Assembly (NCBI RefSeq): GCF_933775445.1
Contig: NC_065877.1
Coordinates: forward strand, 35,352,694 to 35,416,693
Direction of reading: 5' to 3'
DNA: 64,000 nt
Origin: Argentina anserina
Taxonomy: Eukaryota > Streptophyta > Magnoliopsida > Rosales > Rosaceae
Part shown: in pieces, positions 12,452 to 31,795 of the stretch
How the letters are laid out: each line of letters opens with the position of its first letter
Position numbering within the stretch: the first letter of the stretch is position 1
Position numbers and translations under genes: made by a program
Notes under the pieces: generated by a model
What the model was told of the DNA's origin: nothing
Database searches by the model: none
The model's input: only the letters and a program-made list of their open reading frames with translations

Positions 12452-12660
12452 TTAACCAATAAGAAATGAAATAAAAGAAAGAAGAGCAATTTGGGCCTAA
12501 TTAATTAAGCCCAACCCTAATCAGACTCTCTTTAATCTAGGGTTTTTAACTGTAACCGTGAGAGGTACTGTTCGTATAGAGTTTAGAGGCACGAAGTCGA
12601 AGTAAACGAACAAATCTGTGGGGCATATTAGTAATTGAGTCTTGTGCAATACTTGAATTC

Positions 12661-13134
12661 TATGTAGCACGGACACGGACACGGACACGATTTGATACGT
12701 AGACACGACATATAGAAATTTTTTTGGACACGTCAATTAAAATTATTTTAATATATATTTATTTATTAAAAAATTAATTTAACAATTTGAAAGTATTTAG
12801 ATATATATATATATATATATATTAAAGTGTGCATAAATATAACAAAAACTGAATATGTTGGAATTGTTGAGGATTTGTTTGATTCTTTGGATGACCAAGG
12901 TTCGAATCCCACCACAAACATTCTTATTTTTATCATGAGTTTCTCTCCTTATATATATTAAAGTGTGCATAAATATAACAAAAACTGAATCTGTTGGAAT
13001 GGTTGAGGAGTTGTTGGGTGCCTTGGATGTCCAAAGTTTGATTCTCACCATAAGCATTTTCACTTTTATTATGAGTTCGCGTGTCCACACGGACACGCAC
13101 TACGGACCCTTGTCCGCGTGTCCGTGCTTCATAT
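12661..13134. mobile_element. Mutator-type non-autonomous element with 9-bp TSD
   Basis: The element is flanked by perfect 9-bp direct repeats cttgaattc at 12652-12660 and 13135-13143. The inverted ends are short: tatgtagcacggacacg on the left against the complement of the right end (cgtgtccgtgcttcatat), with one or two differences. The outer segments are rich in ggacacg repeats. The interior is a 136-bp direct duplication. The 474-bp element encodes nothing. The TSD length suggests a Mutator-type superfamily despite the short TIR. Confidence 0.75.
12817..13077. repeat. 136-bp direct duplication inside the small element
   Basis: Unit 1 starts near 12821 and unit 2 near 12957; both open with attaaagtgtgcataaat and share most of their length. 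Unit 1 contains ggttcgaatccc (12899-12910), a perfect match to a Pol III B-box; unit 2 has the mutated form gtttgattctc. No matching A-box or tRNA fold was recognised. Confidence 0.85.
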
Positions 13135-13193
13135 CTTGAATTCCTCTTGAGTCTTTACCTCTAATTTGTTGAAATGTGATTTTGTATTTGCAG

Positions 13194-13723
13194 GGATGAG
13201 ACAACCACTTTCTTCTTCGACGAGGGGCTCGTAAGTTTTCAACGTACTGCATTATCGAATTATTGCCTGATGTTGGAGTAGTAGATTGGAAAGACTATAT
13301 ACAAGTAATATTATTCCAGTACGTTGGAGAGCACGATGAAAAGTTTGATAAGTTATATATTTTTGTTTACGGGATCTATTAGTTTGATCAAGGAAAGAAA
13401 TCTAATCTTCCTGTGGTCGAAGCAAAAGAAGATCGAGTTGATATCGATCTTCCATCTTTTTTCATTAATGTTGTTGGTGATTACTGATCAGGCATTTAGG
13501 CGTAAGAACTCATTGTCAAGACTGAAGAGCATGATTTATTGTCAATTGTATTGGCAGAAATGAGCCTCCCCAAGTACCAGGAGGAGGAGGCGTGATAGGT
13601 GGAGTAACTACTGTGGGAGTAGTTAGCGTCGGTGTAGGACTGTAGGTGCCTCACGTAAATTGACGACGAATGATGCTCTTACATACCTCAAACTACTCTC
13701 AAAGAAGTGAAGGACATGTTTCA
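13194..13723 (+). pseudogene. SIN3-like 5' fragment, copy A (broken)
   Basis: This is a broken copy of the first two exons of the SIN3-like gene at 22117. A shortened exon 1 (about 13194-13230) keeps an ATG at 13196 and the end matching the SSRGES region plus a donor, but most of exon 1 is deleted. Exon 2 (13558-13723) starts after ttggcag exactly as in the full gene. It keeps the PPQV-glycine run, VIGG and [10 protein letters not shown], then hits an in-frame TAG through a small insertion. It carries another insertion within the PAH1 start and ends abruptly after the EVKDMF region. Nothing downstream of PAH1's first helix is present. The small Mutator-type element lies just upstream. No functional product is expected. 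Confidence 0.85.
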
Positions 13724-15019
13724 CGTGAGATTTTTTAATGAGAATTAAGACTATTATCATTGTACGTGTTATATGTCCATCATTTGCCTTAGAGATAATT
13801 TTTTGTTTAACACCCATTTTCAATCAACAATTATATTGAAATTTGGGAATATGGGTCATAGCTTCATAGGGAAGCAATGACAAACTGATGAATCAAATTT
13901 TTTTGGTGCATAATTTCAAGCAGCAAAGTGTTTGACATGAGCATATGTTAATCCTTCACCAGTTTAAACTCGTTATTGATACATATGCAAACGCTTCTTT
14001 GCCAATGATGTTGGTTTTAAGTTCTCCCTTCGTTTGTATCGATCACCAATATTATTGTTTTTACCCCATGGTAAATTAAATATTCCATGTTTCTTGGATG
14101 ATAATTAAGGTTAAATCATGAATTAAAGTCTATTTAGCACATATTAATCAAACATGAAAATTTGATTTTTTAAAGGCTCGAGCAAGATGGGGTTTGGTTT
14201 TTCAGATGTTGTCTCAAGGACAGTTGGGATTAGATATATATCTTCGTACAAATTAATATGATAGGGATCTGGACATAGGTAGGTACAACATGCAAATAAG
14301 GGTAACACCATGCATATGAGGGTTTTCACGGTTTCAATGAGAATTGTGGTACAATCTTATTGTGAATTTTGACAAGGATAATTATGATTTTTCCTCCTTT
14401 AATATGGTCATTTTTCATTAGTTTGTGGAAAGATGGTTCAAAATCAATTCGAATACCAAAAAATGGTTCTTTCTCATAATTTCTCATAATGGTTGTGATC
14501 AATTAGAGTACCAAATGCTTGAGGACCATCTTGTTGAAGACTAGTTGAAGACCAAAATTGTCAAACATGAAGAGTAAATCACATTTACGAATGTCCTAAC
14601 TTTTTCAATTTGAACAAAAATTTGACAATTACTAAATTGGCTGAAAATTTGTACAAGTAATCTACTTAATTACTACTAATTTGATCTACTTTGATATTAA
14701 ATCACTATTAAATTGGCTGAAAATTTGTACAAATAATCTACTTATATAGACTTAAAATCTAAATGGTTGAGATGAAAAAAATATAACCTCTCTTTATTTT
14801 CTTACTTGTATTTCATTTCAATAAACCCTAAATCCTATTATGACAGGGCCTGGTTTTGATATGTGGGTAGTGTTCATTTGCTTCCGTGTCTTTTGTTTTT
14901 GTTTTTGGTTACATGCTTCCGCGTCATTTCAATTACAATAGTTTTCATTTTCAGCTTTCCCCCAATTCATGCTATTGGGGTGAATGCAGCGCGGAATATT
15001 CATGATGGCAGTAGAAAAA
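13724..15019. other. Gene-free spacer between SIN3 fragments
   Basis: AT-rich DNA with no supported gene. A direct repeat of about 37 bp (containing aaattggctgaaaatttgta) occurs near 14632 and again near 14708. I see nothing else. Confidence 0.5.
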
Positions 15020-15962
15020 TTTCTCGCGATATATAAATATAAAAAAACGAAAAACTTGGTCTCGTCTTCTCTCAACCTCCTCTTATAAATTTAAATTCTC
15101 TCTCACTTTTTTTCTTTCTCTCTTTATTCTTTAACGCCGAGAAAAAGATAATCAAAATCCTCTTCATAATTCTCTCTTCTTTTTCTTCATCTTCCTCTCC
15201 ATATGAACCGATTAGTGTTGGTTTTGCTACCGGGAGAGATTTGCTCACAGTAAAAAAGTAACTATTTCTCACAATTCATCTGCACAGAAATGGCGTATTT
15301 GAGTTGATTTTATTCGATTGTAATTTCAGATTGTGGGTTTTTCAGTAGGGATAAACAAAATTAGAGACGATGTTTACGCTGGTGGTGGTAGTGGCGGCGA
15401 CGGTTCTTCTGAATTGAAACTGTTGTTGGCTTCTTAGCGTGGGGAGTCGTGAATCTCTCTCTCTCTCTCCTTGCTCTATGCATGATTTAAGAGTGTTGAA
15501 TTGCTTAGGTTTTGTGTGGATTTATGGCATTGTTTTGTGGTTTTGATGAGCTTGATTGATCATTGTGCGGTTGTTTTTAATTAGCTGGAGGTGCTTTGGT
15601 GTGGTGGATTTGATTTGATTGCTTGTGACTGATCGTATTTCCGACGCTTGAATTAGAGTGCTTGCTTTCGGGACGTGAAATTGAATAAACGCTAGGGCTT
15701 AGATTACTAGGTATATGTGTTGTTATAAGTAATTAGGCGTGAGATTATAGTTGTCAAGAGCATGTAGGTAGCATATGCATTTACATGAAGTTGTATTGAT
15801 GTGACTGCATTGAAATTCTCGATGTCACATGTGTTAGGGACTAAGGCAATCATGTTGTGTATATGTATGTGCTGATTTTTTGTCAATTGTTGGCAGAAAT
15901 TGGCCGCCGCAAGTACAAGGAGGAGGAGGAGGTGTGATAGGTGGAGTAGCTACGGTTGGAGA
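15020..15962 (+). pseudogene. SIN3-like promoter and 5' fragment, copy B (broken)
   Basis: This duplicates the promoter, 5' leader, exon 1, intron 1 and the start of exon 2 of the SIN3-like gene at 22117. It keeps the TATA box (tatataaat at 15030), the CT-rich leader and the long intron. Three lesions show it is dead as a protein gene. The start ATG is ATA at 15351. An in-frame TAG replaces a serine codon near 15434. The exon 1 donor is gtgaat instead of gtgagt. Exon 2 (from 15897) keeps the PPQV-glycine-VIGGVATVG stretch and breaks at about 15961. Because the promoter looks intact it could still make a non-coding transcript. Confidence 0.9.
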
Positions 15963-17399
15963 TGATTCTCATATGTCAATTTAATTGGTTGAGCCTCCAC
16001 GTCGGAAATAACCGATCAGCTGGAGTTCCTCTTAGATGTTATTTATGACTATTACGTTGTAAAATTTTTTGGCTCAAATTTGAGATAATATTTATGAAGA
16101 TCAGTAAAAGTTCCTATTTTTGTTATATGATCACGTACTGCAAAATATCTAATTCTTTTGTGACCGGATGATCATCATATCAGTCCAAATCAAGACACAT
16201 GTGATTACAATGTAATTAATTCTCTTTTGTTTCTACTATGGTAACACTTGTTTCTTGCACTCTCCCATGGTTTAGGAGCAAAACTTTAGTTGACAGTGTC
16301 ATCTCTATCGAACATATTGATTGATGCAGACCTTTTCGATGTGTTATTTATCAGATAACTACCTATCGAGGCCAGTGCATGTCACTTGGGCTAATTTTAG
16401 GGACATATCTAGAATTTAATGGGGCGGACTACAATTTTGGGCGAAATCCAAAATTTTTTTGTTCAAGTTTACAATATACAGTGTATAAAGTTCATATAAT
16501 TAAAAATAAATTAAACTTAAATATTCCTACAATTCCCTATAATCTTAAGTTCTTAACTAATCAACATAGACAAATGCTCAATCTCTCATTCGGCCATTCT
16601 CTAACATACCACCAAATTTCCAATCATTTCAAATCGATGGCACTAATTCCCTACAATGTTACCAAACTCAAATAGGTAAATAAAATACTCAATCTCTGAT
16701 TATAATATATTTAGCTATTCAATAAGACAGTAGCAAGACTAACACATTAACACCCAATTTCATATAATCATATTCCAAATTTACAATAAAATCTGTTTAA
16801 CCAACAAAGTGAACAAACCCATATACCCACCAAATTTCAAAATCTAATAATTTCATAATTAGTATCTAATTATTCTAATCAGTATCTGATTCAATTTTAA
16901 AAGAATTTAGAAGAGAACTGGAGAATAGCTAAATTTGTAGGTTATACAGTAAAACGGTAGAAGTATAGATGAGAGCAGAGAGACTTCGTACAATCGATTG
17001 GTTAAAATTTTTTTTTTTAATAAAGAGTTTTTTTTTTCTGGATAAAAATCTCACATGGACTGGATCCGCCCTGATCGTGGCGGCCGTGATTTTTGAGGTT
17101 TGCATGGAACATATCACTTCACTCCATTATGATGTATAACTGTGTGTTAAGATGGCCACTTTTGCCGTATTAATGATAAATGGGAGTCTATTGTGAAGTG
17201 AAAAGTTGTGTTCAAACATATCTACCGGCCATAGTAAAAAGTGAAAAAGTAACAAAAACATCTCGATACGACCGAAGAAAAAGGAAAAAGAAAAGAACCA
17301 TGTAATTAATTAATGCAGGAACATTAATGTGAATATATAATAGACCACCGGCCAGAAACAAAAACCAAAATTAATGTTGTTGGGTTTTGTCTGGCAGAG
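15963..17399. other. Gene-free spacer upstream of the short SIN3-like gene
   Basis: AT-rich, non-coding. The small open frame at 16379-16675 lacks any recognisable family features. The last ~150 bp before 17400 presumably hold the promoter and leader of the PAH1-PAH2 gene. Confidence 0.5.
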
Positions 17400-19981
17400 A
17401 TGGCGGGAATACCAGACGATGTTCCTGTTGATTCTGAAACCAAAGCTCCCTCTGGTTCTTCAGCTACTCACTCGTGAGTCTATCTTTGTCCTCTGCATGA
17501 TTTCCCTTCTCTCCTTGATTAGATTGTATTTGTTGGCTTTAATTTTGTATTGTTTCTTGGTTTAATTTCATCACCAATGTGCTGTGTAAGATTTTGGTTT
17601 TGTTCCCATGTATGAGAGTTCAAGTTTTGTTGATTGTTGCATTCAGAAATTTGGGCTGTAATTTATATGTTAGGTAATGCTTTGAAGAGGAAGCTTTTAA
17701 TTTTGTTTTTGTGTTATTGGGATTCTGAGTTGAAATGAGGAGTGATTTGGGTTTGGAGGGTTGAATTGGAGTGATTGGTTTTGATTCTAGCAGATTTGGT
17801 GTTGAGAGAGATGAAATCACCTAAAGAAGTTTGCTTTTGTTTTAGGGCTTTTCTTGATTTGGTAAAGAGGATGTTGAGGAAGTAGTCTGAGAGAAAGTTT
17901 TGATCTTTCATCTTCAGTTATTGAAAAAAATGTAATATTTTTTCCTTTTTTCCGAACACAAGGATTGTTGAAAACTTATAAGAACATATGGCGGTAGAAA
18001 TAAGAAGTGTAACTTGTAGTTTTTTGAGGTTCCTGAATTTATGGTGCTTGCCTTTTGATCATCTATTGAAACTCTGTGTTGTCCTTCAGTTTAACACTTG
18101 GCTTAATTGGTGGACAGAATGCTGAGGAGTTAGTGTTGGGAGAAACTTTAATCTTTCATCTTCAGTTTCAGAAAAGTTGTTATCTTTTTCTTTTTTAGAG
18201 GACTAGGTCTGGCAGGTGTATTTTGTATATATGTATAGTATTCACATTTTTATATACGAGGTTCCACAAAGTTAGGGTGTTTCATTGGTTATATACTGAG
18301 TTTTATCATTTTGTGTTGGCTGTGGAGAGATAGGCCACCTCAGATATCTGAAGGACGAACTGCAAGACGTGTCGCACCAAAATTGACCAGTGAAGATGCT
18401 GTAGCATATCTCATAGCAGTGAGGAAAGCGTTTTCCGAGAAAAGAGATGTATATGAAAGGTTTCTTGAGATCATGAAAGATTTCAAAACTCATAGGTATC
18501 CTGTATCTCTTTGCCACCTTGTAGTGCACATGGTTTTGTTGAATTATATGCTGATGTATTTCATGATTATGTCTTTGTCAGACTTTGCAGAGTAGATGTC
18601 ACTGCGAAAGTAAAGGAACTATTTGAAGGGCGTAATGACTTAATCATGGGTTTCAATGCTTTCTTGCCAGAGGGTACTGAGATAACCGTTGATGAAGATG
18701 AGCCTCCAAAGAAGCCAGCTGAGTTTCAAGAAGCTATCGATTTCGTAAACAAGATAAAGGTGAATGCTTCTTCTTTTGAAGGGAAGTGATTTTTACCACT
18801 CCATATTTGTACATTTACACTCCTTTTGGAAAATGACCTTTAGTTTCAAATTGCTAAATTACTTAGGATATTATTTTGCAACACTACCTCTTGCCTTTCA
18901 GTCTATCAACTTCTTTATATTAACATATCAACATGAGGGGAAATGTTCAGTAGAGGTGCAGTTTTATTATCCAGTGTTTAGCTTGTAATTTGTAAATAAT
19001 CTTCATCGTTTGCGAGAGGAATATAGCTAGGTGGGGTGGGGGGGGGGGGGGGGGGGGGTATGCAACAGGAGATGGTTGGCTTCACCACCAGATCTTGTAA
19101 CCCTACTCCGTCTTTAATCAGTACCCAACACGAAGCCAACTATCTCCTTGTCGTTTCAACTAGAGAACCAAATGCCAAAACAACTATAGTCCCTCTAACT
19201 TTTACATCCCCAGAACCAATATAGGCTTTATACATAACTAGGTCACTTCATAAGTACAATTATGTTTATCAATGTGGAAGCAGTCGGTATATTGTTCCCT
19301 CTGGACCGAGGATCCCACTTTGAGCTCATCACCCATTTCCCTTTCTAAGAATTGTCAGTTCCCTCATCAATGGACACTGTTATTCTCTTCTCCATCTGTC
19401 ATAGCTGGTTGATAGAAGGATAAAGTTTATGTTTCCTCAGTAGGACTAAGCAATTTGGTAAAAGAACGTGAGGAGCAGTGTGGGTTACCGACATGGTAGA
19501 ATTAGCTTAAGAGAACAGGAGTGTGAACTTCGTGGAGTGCTAATAACAGCTCTCTAACCTTTCCAAAAAAAATAACATAATAACAACTAGTGTGGTGTGC
19601 TAATATGACGTACCTATTATAAATAAAATATGATGGTATTACTTGCATTTTTATTGATTGTTTGTTATACAGTTGCGTTTCCAAGATGATGATGACCGTG
19701 TTTATAAGGCATTCCTGGACATACTGAACAAGTATCGGAAGGAGGACAAGCCCATTTCTGAGGTTTACCTTGAAGTAAGTATATGTTATTTGTCACTTTT
19801 TGAGTCTGGTAGTTATTATAAGTAGTTCTTATTTTATATTTGTTTTTATGATTTTATCAAAAGTAATTTTCATATGTTCTGAATTATTTACATCAATCTT
19901 CAGGTTGCTGTTTTATTTGATGACCAGCCAGATTTGCTTGACGAGTTCATTAAATTCCTACCGGATTCAAATCCTATTTGA
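17400..19981 (+). CDS. Short SIN3-like protein with PAH1 and PAH2 only
   Basis: Five exons join in frame: 17400-17473, 18334-18495, 18591-18759, 19673-19774, 19904-19981 (585 nt, 194 aa). The ATG context (agagATGGCG) is good for a plant. The first exon ([14 protein letters not shown]) is unlike the full SIN3 gene next door, but exons 2-5 match its exons 2-5 in order and phase. PAH1 contains [18 protein letters not shown] and EIMKDFK; PAH2 contains [25 protein letters not shown] and [18 protein letters not shown]. The reading frame stops shortly after PAH2, so PAH3 and the HDAC-interaction region are absent. A decayed continuation of the parent (about 20082-20155) follows in the 3' region. PAH domains bind amphipathic repressor helices, so this protein could bind SIN3 partners without recruiting HDAC (inference). 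No lesion is seen. Confidence 0.85.
19038..19058 (+). repeat. 21-nt G homopolymer in intron 3 of the PAH gene
   Basis: An uninterrupted run of 21 G follows gtggggt. It lies in the intron between the third and fourth exons. The length may be inaccurate in the assembly; as RNA or DNA it could form G-quadruplexes. Confidence 0.9.
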
Positions 19982-21802
19982 TTTGGACCAAAGGTTAATA
20001 CTTAATTATGATTCTTTTGAAGGTTCATGTTCCTGCTTTGTTATAATGTGTTTAATGGTTTGCTGGCTTCTTTCCTGCAGCAGTGTGTATGCGGATCGTA
20101 AAAAAGCAGGGGCCATGATCGTAGGCTTGATCATTCTGAACCGCATGGAGCAGTAGTAGGAAATTGGGGCAATGGTGATGGAGAAAGTTTGTGAGAGTAG
20201 AATAGGGATAGGAGAAATTTGGAGTGTAATCTCAGAGGGTAGAGTAATATTACTCTAGGAACTACAGCTTAGATTGGTGGATTATCATTTCTTACCTCAC
20301 CCCTTGTATGCACATCATTATTTTTGTAATGGAAAATGCAGTTAAGTCTTTTTTGTTTTGTTTGAATAATTAAGATTTGGTTTAATGCTGTCATCTGTTA
20401 CAGACTTACAGGTGCTTTAGCATTAAGATTTTTCCATGTTTTCGATCAAAATCTTTGCGTTTTTAATTCTCCTTTTTTTTTCTTTTTTTTTTCTGGTGCA
20501 ACCCTTCCCCTCTGTCCTGTGTTTTTTTTTTCTCTTCCATGTGTTCAAGCTGATTGCTGACCGAAGGTCCATTGCGTCAAGTAAAGGGAATTAACTATCT
20601 TTTCAGTTTGACTGCATCTGCATTTCTGGTGTTAAAGCTAATATATCTGTGAACGTATGAAACTGATACTGGTAGGTTCAGTTTGATGTAGCATGTATAC
20701 CTGTACATCATGTACTGCAAACTCCCAAAGGATGCCATCAGTTACTACTTACTACACCTATTTTATAGGGCAGCTTGACACAAGATCGATAGGGAAACAA
20801 GAAAACATGGATTATGTTTCTAGGCAATTCCTGCCTTATAGTCCATGTTCTATGCTTGATGATAACTAGAGTATATAAGTACTTAATCTTCAACCCAAAA
20901 TCCCAAATGAACAAAAAAGGAAAGAAAAAAAAATGAATCTAATAAATCAAGGAATGAGAAAAAAGAACAATAATTAAGAATTCTTGCAATACATGCAAAT
21001 GAGGCAATAACGAGTGTAATATTATCAAATAATAATCAACATAGCATTTGTCTGCCGCGTCACTTATCAGTAAACTACGATATTGTACGTGTAACATGAA
21101 GTTCACATATAGTACCCATCCATGGTTGTTTTGTTTGAATGTCATGCAACCAAAAATCAATCCACCACAAATTTCTAATAATTTGACTCCTTAGTTGGTT
21201 GCTATTTTTTACTTTTATTATGGTAAAGTTTCTTCATAAAACTCATTAAAGAAAGTCTAGATACACATGATCCAAAATTTCCTTCATCTTAAATTCACAA
21301 TAATTATAGGGTCATATCCATCTAACTATTTGCTAGTCGTATCCAATCCACAAGACTCACACGTTTCTTTCTTCTCCAAAGTGCACCAAATTCGCCTAAT
21401 CCGTGTTCCAAACAAAAGAAAAAAAAAACCCAAACTATCTCGCAAATCTTATTTTCAACACATAATATTATATATATCCACCATGAGATCCATAACTTGT
21501 GAGAAGAGAGTAGTCTCATCTCATGTTCCTTCCAAACCCTAGTTCCATGTACCTTGAGTAAGTTGAATACACTGTCACAATACCACTTCCAGAAACAAAG
21601 CATCATCAATCCAAAACACCAGTCTCCTCCCCCCCCCCCACAAAAAAAAAAACCACTAAAATAATCTCTAAAATCCGGGCTACACCCGATCCGCCCCGGC
21701 CCACAGAAACACAGAGACAACAGAATTAAACTCCGGAGTTCCACGTACTCAAAAAGAAAAAAACGACGCCATTTTTTCTTTCTTCCGTAAAATTTCTCGC
21801 GT
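19982..21802. other. 3' region of PAH gene and upstream region of SIN3-like gene
   Basis: The first ~250 bp contain a possible extra splice acceptor (ttcctgcag near 20081) and a decayed remnant of the next SIN3 exon, probably 3' UTR. The rest is AT-rich spacer. Poly-C/poly-A runs occur near 21630-21650. The minus-strand frame at 21322-21744 has no recognisable features. No gene is supported. Confidence 0.5.
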
Positions 21803-21810
21803 TATATAAA
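21803..21810 (+). promoter_or_regulatory. TATA box of SIN3-like gene
   Basis: TATATAAA, about 310 bp before the ATG, is followed by a pyrimidine-rich leader. The same box and leader are preserved in the broken copy B at 15030, which supports it as the ancestral core promoter. Confidence 0.6.
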
Positions 21811-21929
21811 TATATAAAAAATCGAAACGACGAGACTAAGTTTCTCTCGGCCTCCTCTCACAAATTTTAATTCTCTCTCACTTTTTTTTCTCTTCCTCTC
21901 TTTAACGTCGAGAAAAAGATAATCAGATT

Positions 21930-21962
21930 CTCTTCTTCTTCTTCTTCTTCTTCTTCTTCTTC
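21930..21962 (+). repeat. (CTT)n microsatellite in the SIN3-like 5' leader
   Basis: Eleven successive CTT-type triplets lie in the presumed 5' UTR. Copy B has a much shorter, interrupted version at the matching place, so the repeat expanded after duplication. Confidence 0.85.
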
Positions 21963-22116
21963 ATGTGAAGCGATTAGTGCTGGTTTTGTTACCGGGAGAG
22001 ATCTGCTCACAGTAAAAAAGTAACTATTTCTCACAATTCATCCGCACAGAAATGGCCTCTCTCAGTTAATTTTATTCGATTCTGATTTGAGATTGTGGTT
22101 TTTCTTTTCGGTAGGG

Positions 22117-29916
<7,800 letters not shown>

Positions 29917-31628
29917 CTTAGAATTCCTTTGAGACTGGAAGCTCAAGGTAGACCCGAGTTTGAAACTCTTGCAGAGGATGTGTTTCATCATTCTTCGTCT
30001 GCTACAGTTGATCAGTGTGAGATCTAACCCCTGCTTTCTTTGCCTGTAGAAGCCGTGGCTGCAGTGAAACCAGAAACACTTCCCTGAGGTGACAGGTACT
30101 TTATTTCTGACAGACCGGAGAAAGAGAATGGTCTTGTTCTGGTCAGAAGAGTGGTCTTTGAGCCATTGTTGTGTATATAAGGTTGGTGTATGATAATTCC
30201 GTAGAAAGGTACTGTTGTTGATCTTGTCGTAGATAGAACCCTTCATAAGCACACTGTAAGTGTAACAAAATTGGTGAAATAGCAGAAAGCCCCAAGTTTT
30301 AAGGAACCCCAAGTTCTCTACCTTCCAATACAAGTCAGCTTCATACCCAGCAATTTGCAGGCATTTCTGCATCACTATTCTTTTTACACCAGAAAGTTGT
30401 TTTTGCAGATCAGGTTATTTATGTTCCTATGTAAAATAGTGTAACAATGTAACATTATTGTATCAGTAAGTAGTTCAAGAACTCAACTCGGTTCTTCATC
30501 TAATATATTGTACGTTTTGCTTTGGAAAAATCTGTGGTTCATGGTAAATTTGATCTTCCAGTTTTTACAGTGATAGAGTAAAATCAGTAAATAGTTAAAC
30601 CTGTGGTTCATTTACCGTCTTCCAGGTTCAAACTCCGACACTGATAGGATTCTCATAATCAAATTAGGTTTCCCAAGATCCATGTTGGATTAGGTTAATC
30701 TAAGGATTTATACTTATATTAGGTTTCTTTATAATCCAAGGTTACCTACACTTACGCTATAAAACCTTAGAATCGGCCCGGACCGGAGGTAGGATTATAT
30801 CTCGGCCATAAGTCCATAACGAACTAGATCTCTTTGTTTCACGGCATGTCTTTCGAAATACGAGCTACCTCCACTTTAGGTCTTTAGCCATGCCTACCTT
30901 CTCACTCCAGTTGTGAGGTTTCAGCTCCGCCACACTGCTCATATCCCGGTTTACAAAAGTGCCCTTTGCTCCTTCAGAATTAACAAACTAAAAAATTGTA
31001 ATGTTTGGGATGGTTTTAGGCTTTTAGCTAGTGTATTCCCCTAAAATGTTCTAATTGCCTCAAGAATGATAGCTGCTACAAAATTGTTGATTTCTAAAGC
31101 TTTCACTATGTTGATAACTTGGTATCCTTATCAGCTTAGCTACTAACAAATTTATGACGTGTCATTAAGTACGAAATATTTTCAATCATAATCCAGACCC
31201 ATTTTTCAACACTTGCATAAACAGCAAGACAAGTGGTTTGTGGTCATTCTCTTTACTACTTTTAGTTTGGGTGTAAGTTTACACTACCTAGAATTTTCGT
31301 GATACTTCATATTCATTTTAGTCCATACTTCCTATATTTACTTATTACAATTTGAGGGCTATTTTGATCTCTTTACTCTTCTGCATCAACCATTAATTTG
31401 CAGAAGATGTGAATGTGGCCTAAACGTAATCTCTTAAGACCATAAATATGGTGGCTTGATGCCCTCACCGGTGCATGCCGAACCCTATTGAATCTCCATC
31501 ATTACTAATAAAACCATAAGCTAAAGCGTCCAACTTAAGACGCAAAACCCGATCTCTCCAAAATCTCAAGACATGGTAAATCAGTAAATCCCCAAAACCC
31601 CCAGGGGCATTATGGGAACATAACGAAA
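29917..31628. other. 3' UTR of SIN3-like gene and spacer
   Basis: The first several hundred bases are probably 3' UTR. The minus-strand 154-codon frame at 29911-30375 overlaps the SIN3 terminus and has no family features. From about 30640 to 30960 the sequence (attaggtttcc repeats, ataaaacc, cggcccggaccgg) looks like a piece of an LTR or TRIM element, but no ends were found. No gene is supported. Confidence 0.45.
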
Positions 31629-31638
31629 TATATAAAAG
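31629..31638 (+). promoter_or_regulatory. TATA box of RING-protein gene
   Basis: TATATAAAAG lies 167 bp upstream of the ATG at 31796, in a good position for a transcript start near 31660. Confidence 0.6.
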
Positions 31639-31795
31639 CGGCGGAGAGTGTGTGCTGAAGCATTCGTGGCATCCACTCCCTTCCTATCCATCCATAAGAA
31701 CTCGTTTCCCTTCAATTTCACCAATCCCAATTCCTCAATTCTCTTTTATCTCAAGTTAGGGTTTTTTTTTTTTTTTTATCAAATCAAAAATCACA

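Noticed and set aside
12890..12912. tRNA-like B-box (ggttcgaatccc) as a tRNA or SINE
   Set aside because: No cloverleaf or matching A-box at the right distance; it lies inside a duplicated unit of a DNA transposon.
21322..21744. 140-codon minus-strand frame upstream of the SIN3 gene
   Set aside because: Composition dominated by homopolymer-derived F/G/W runs; no domain, no splice partners.
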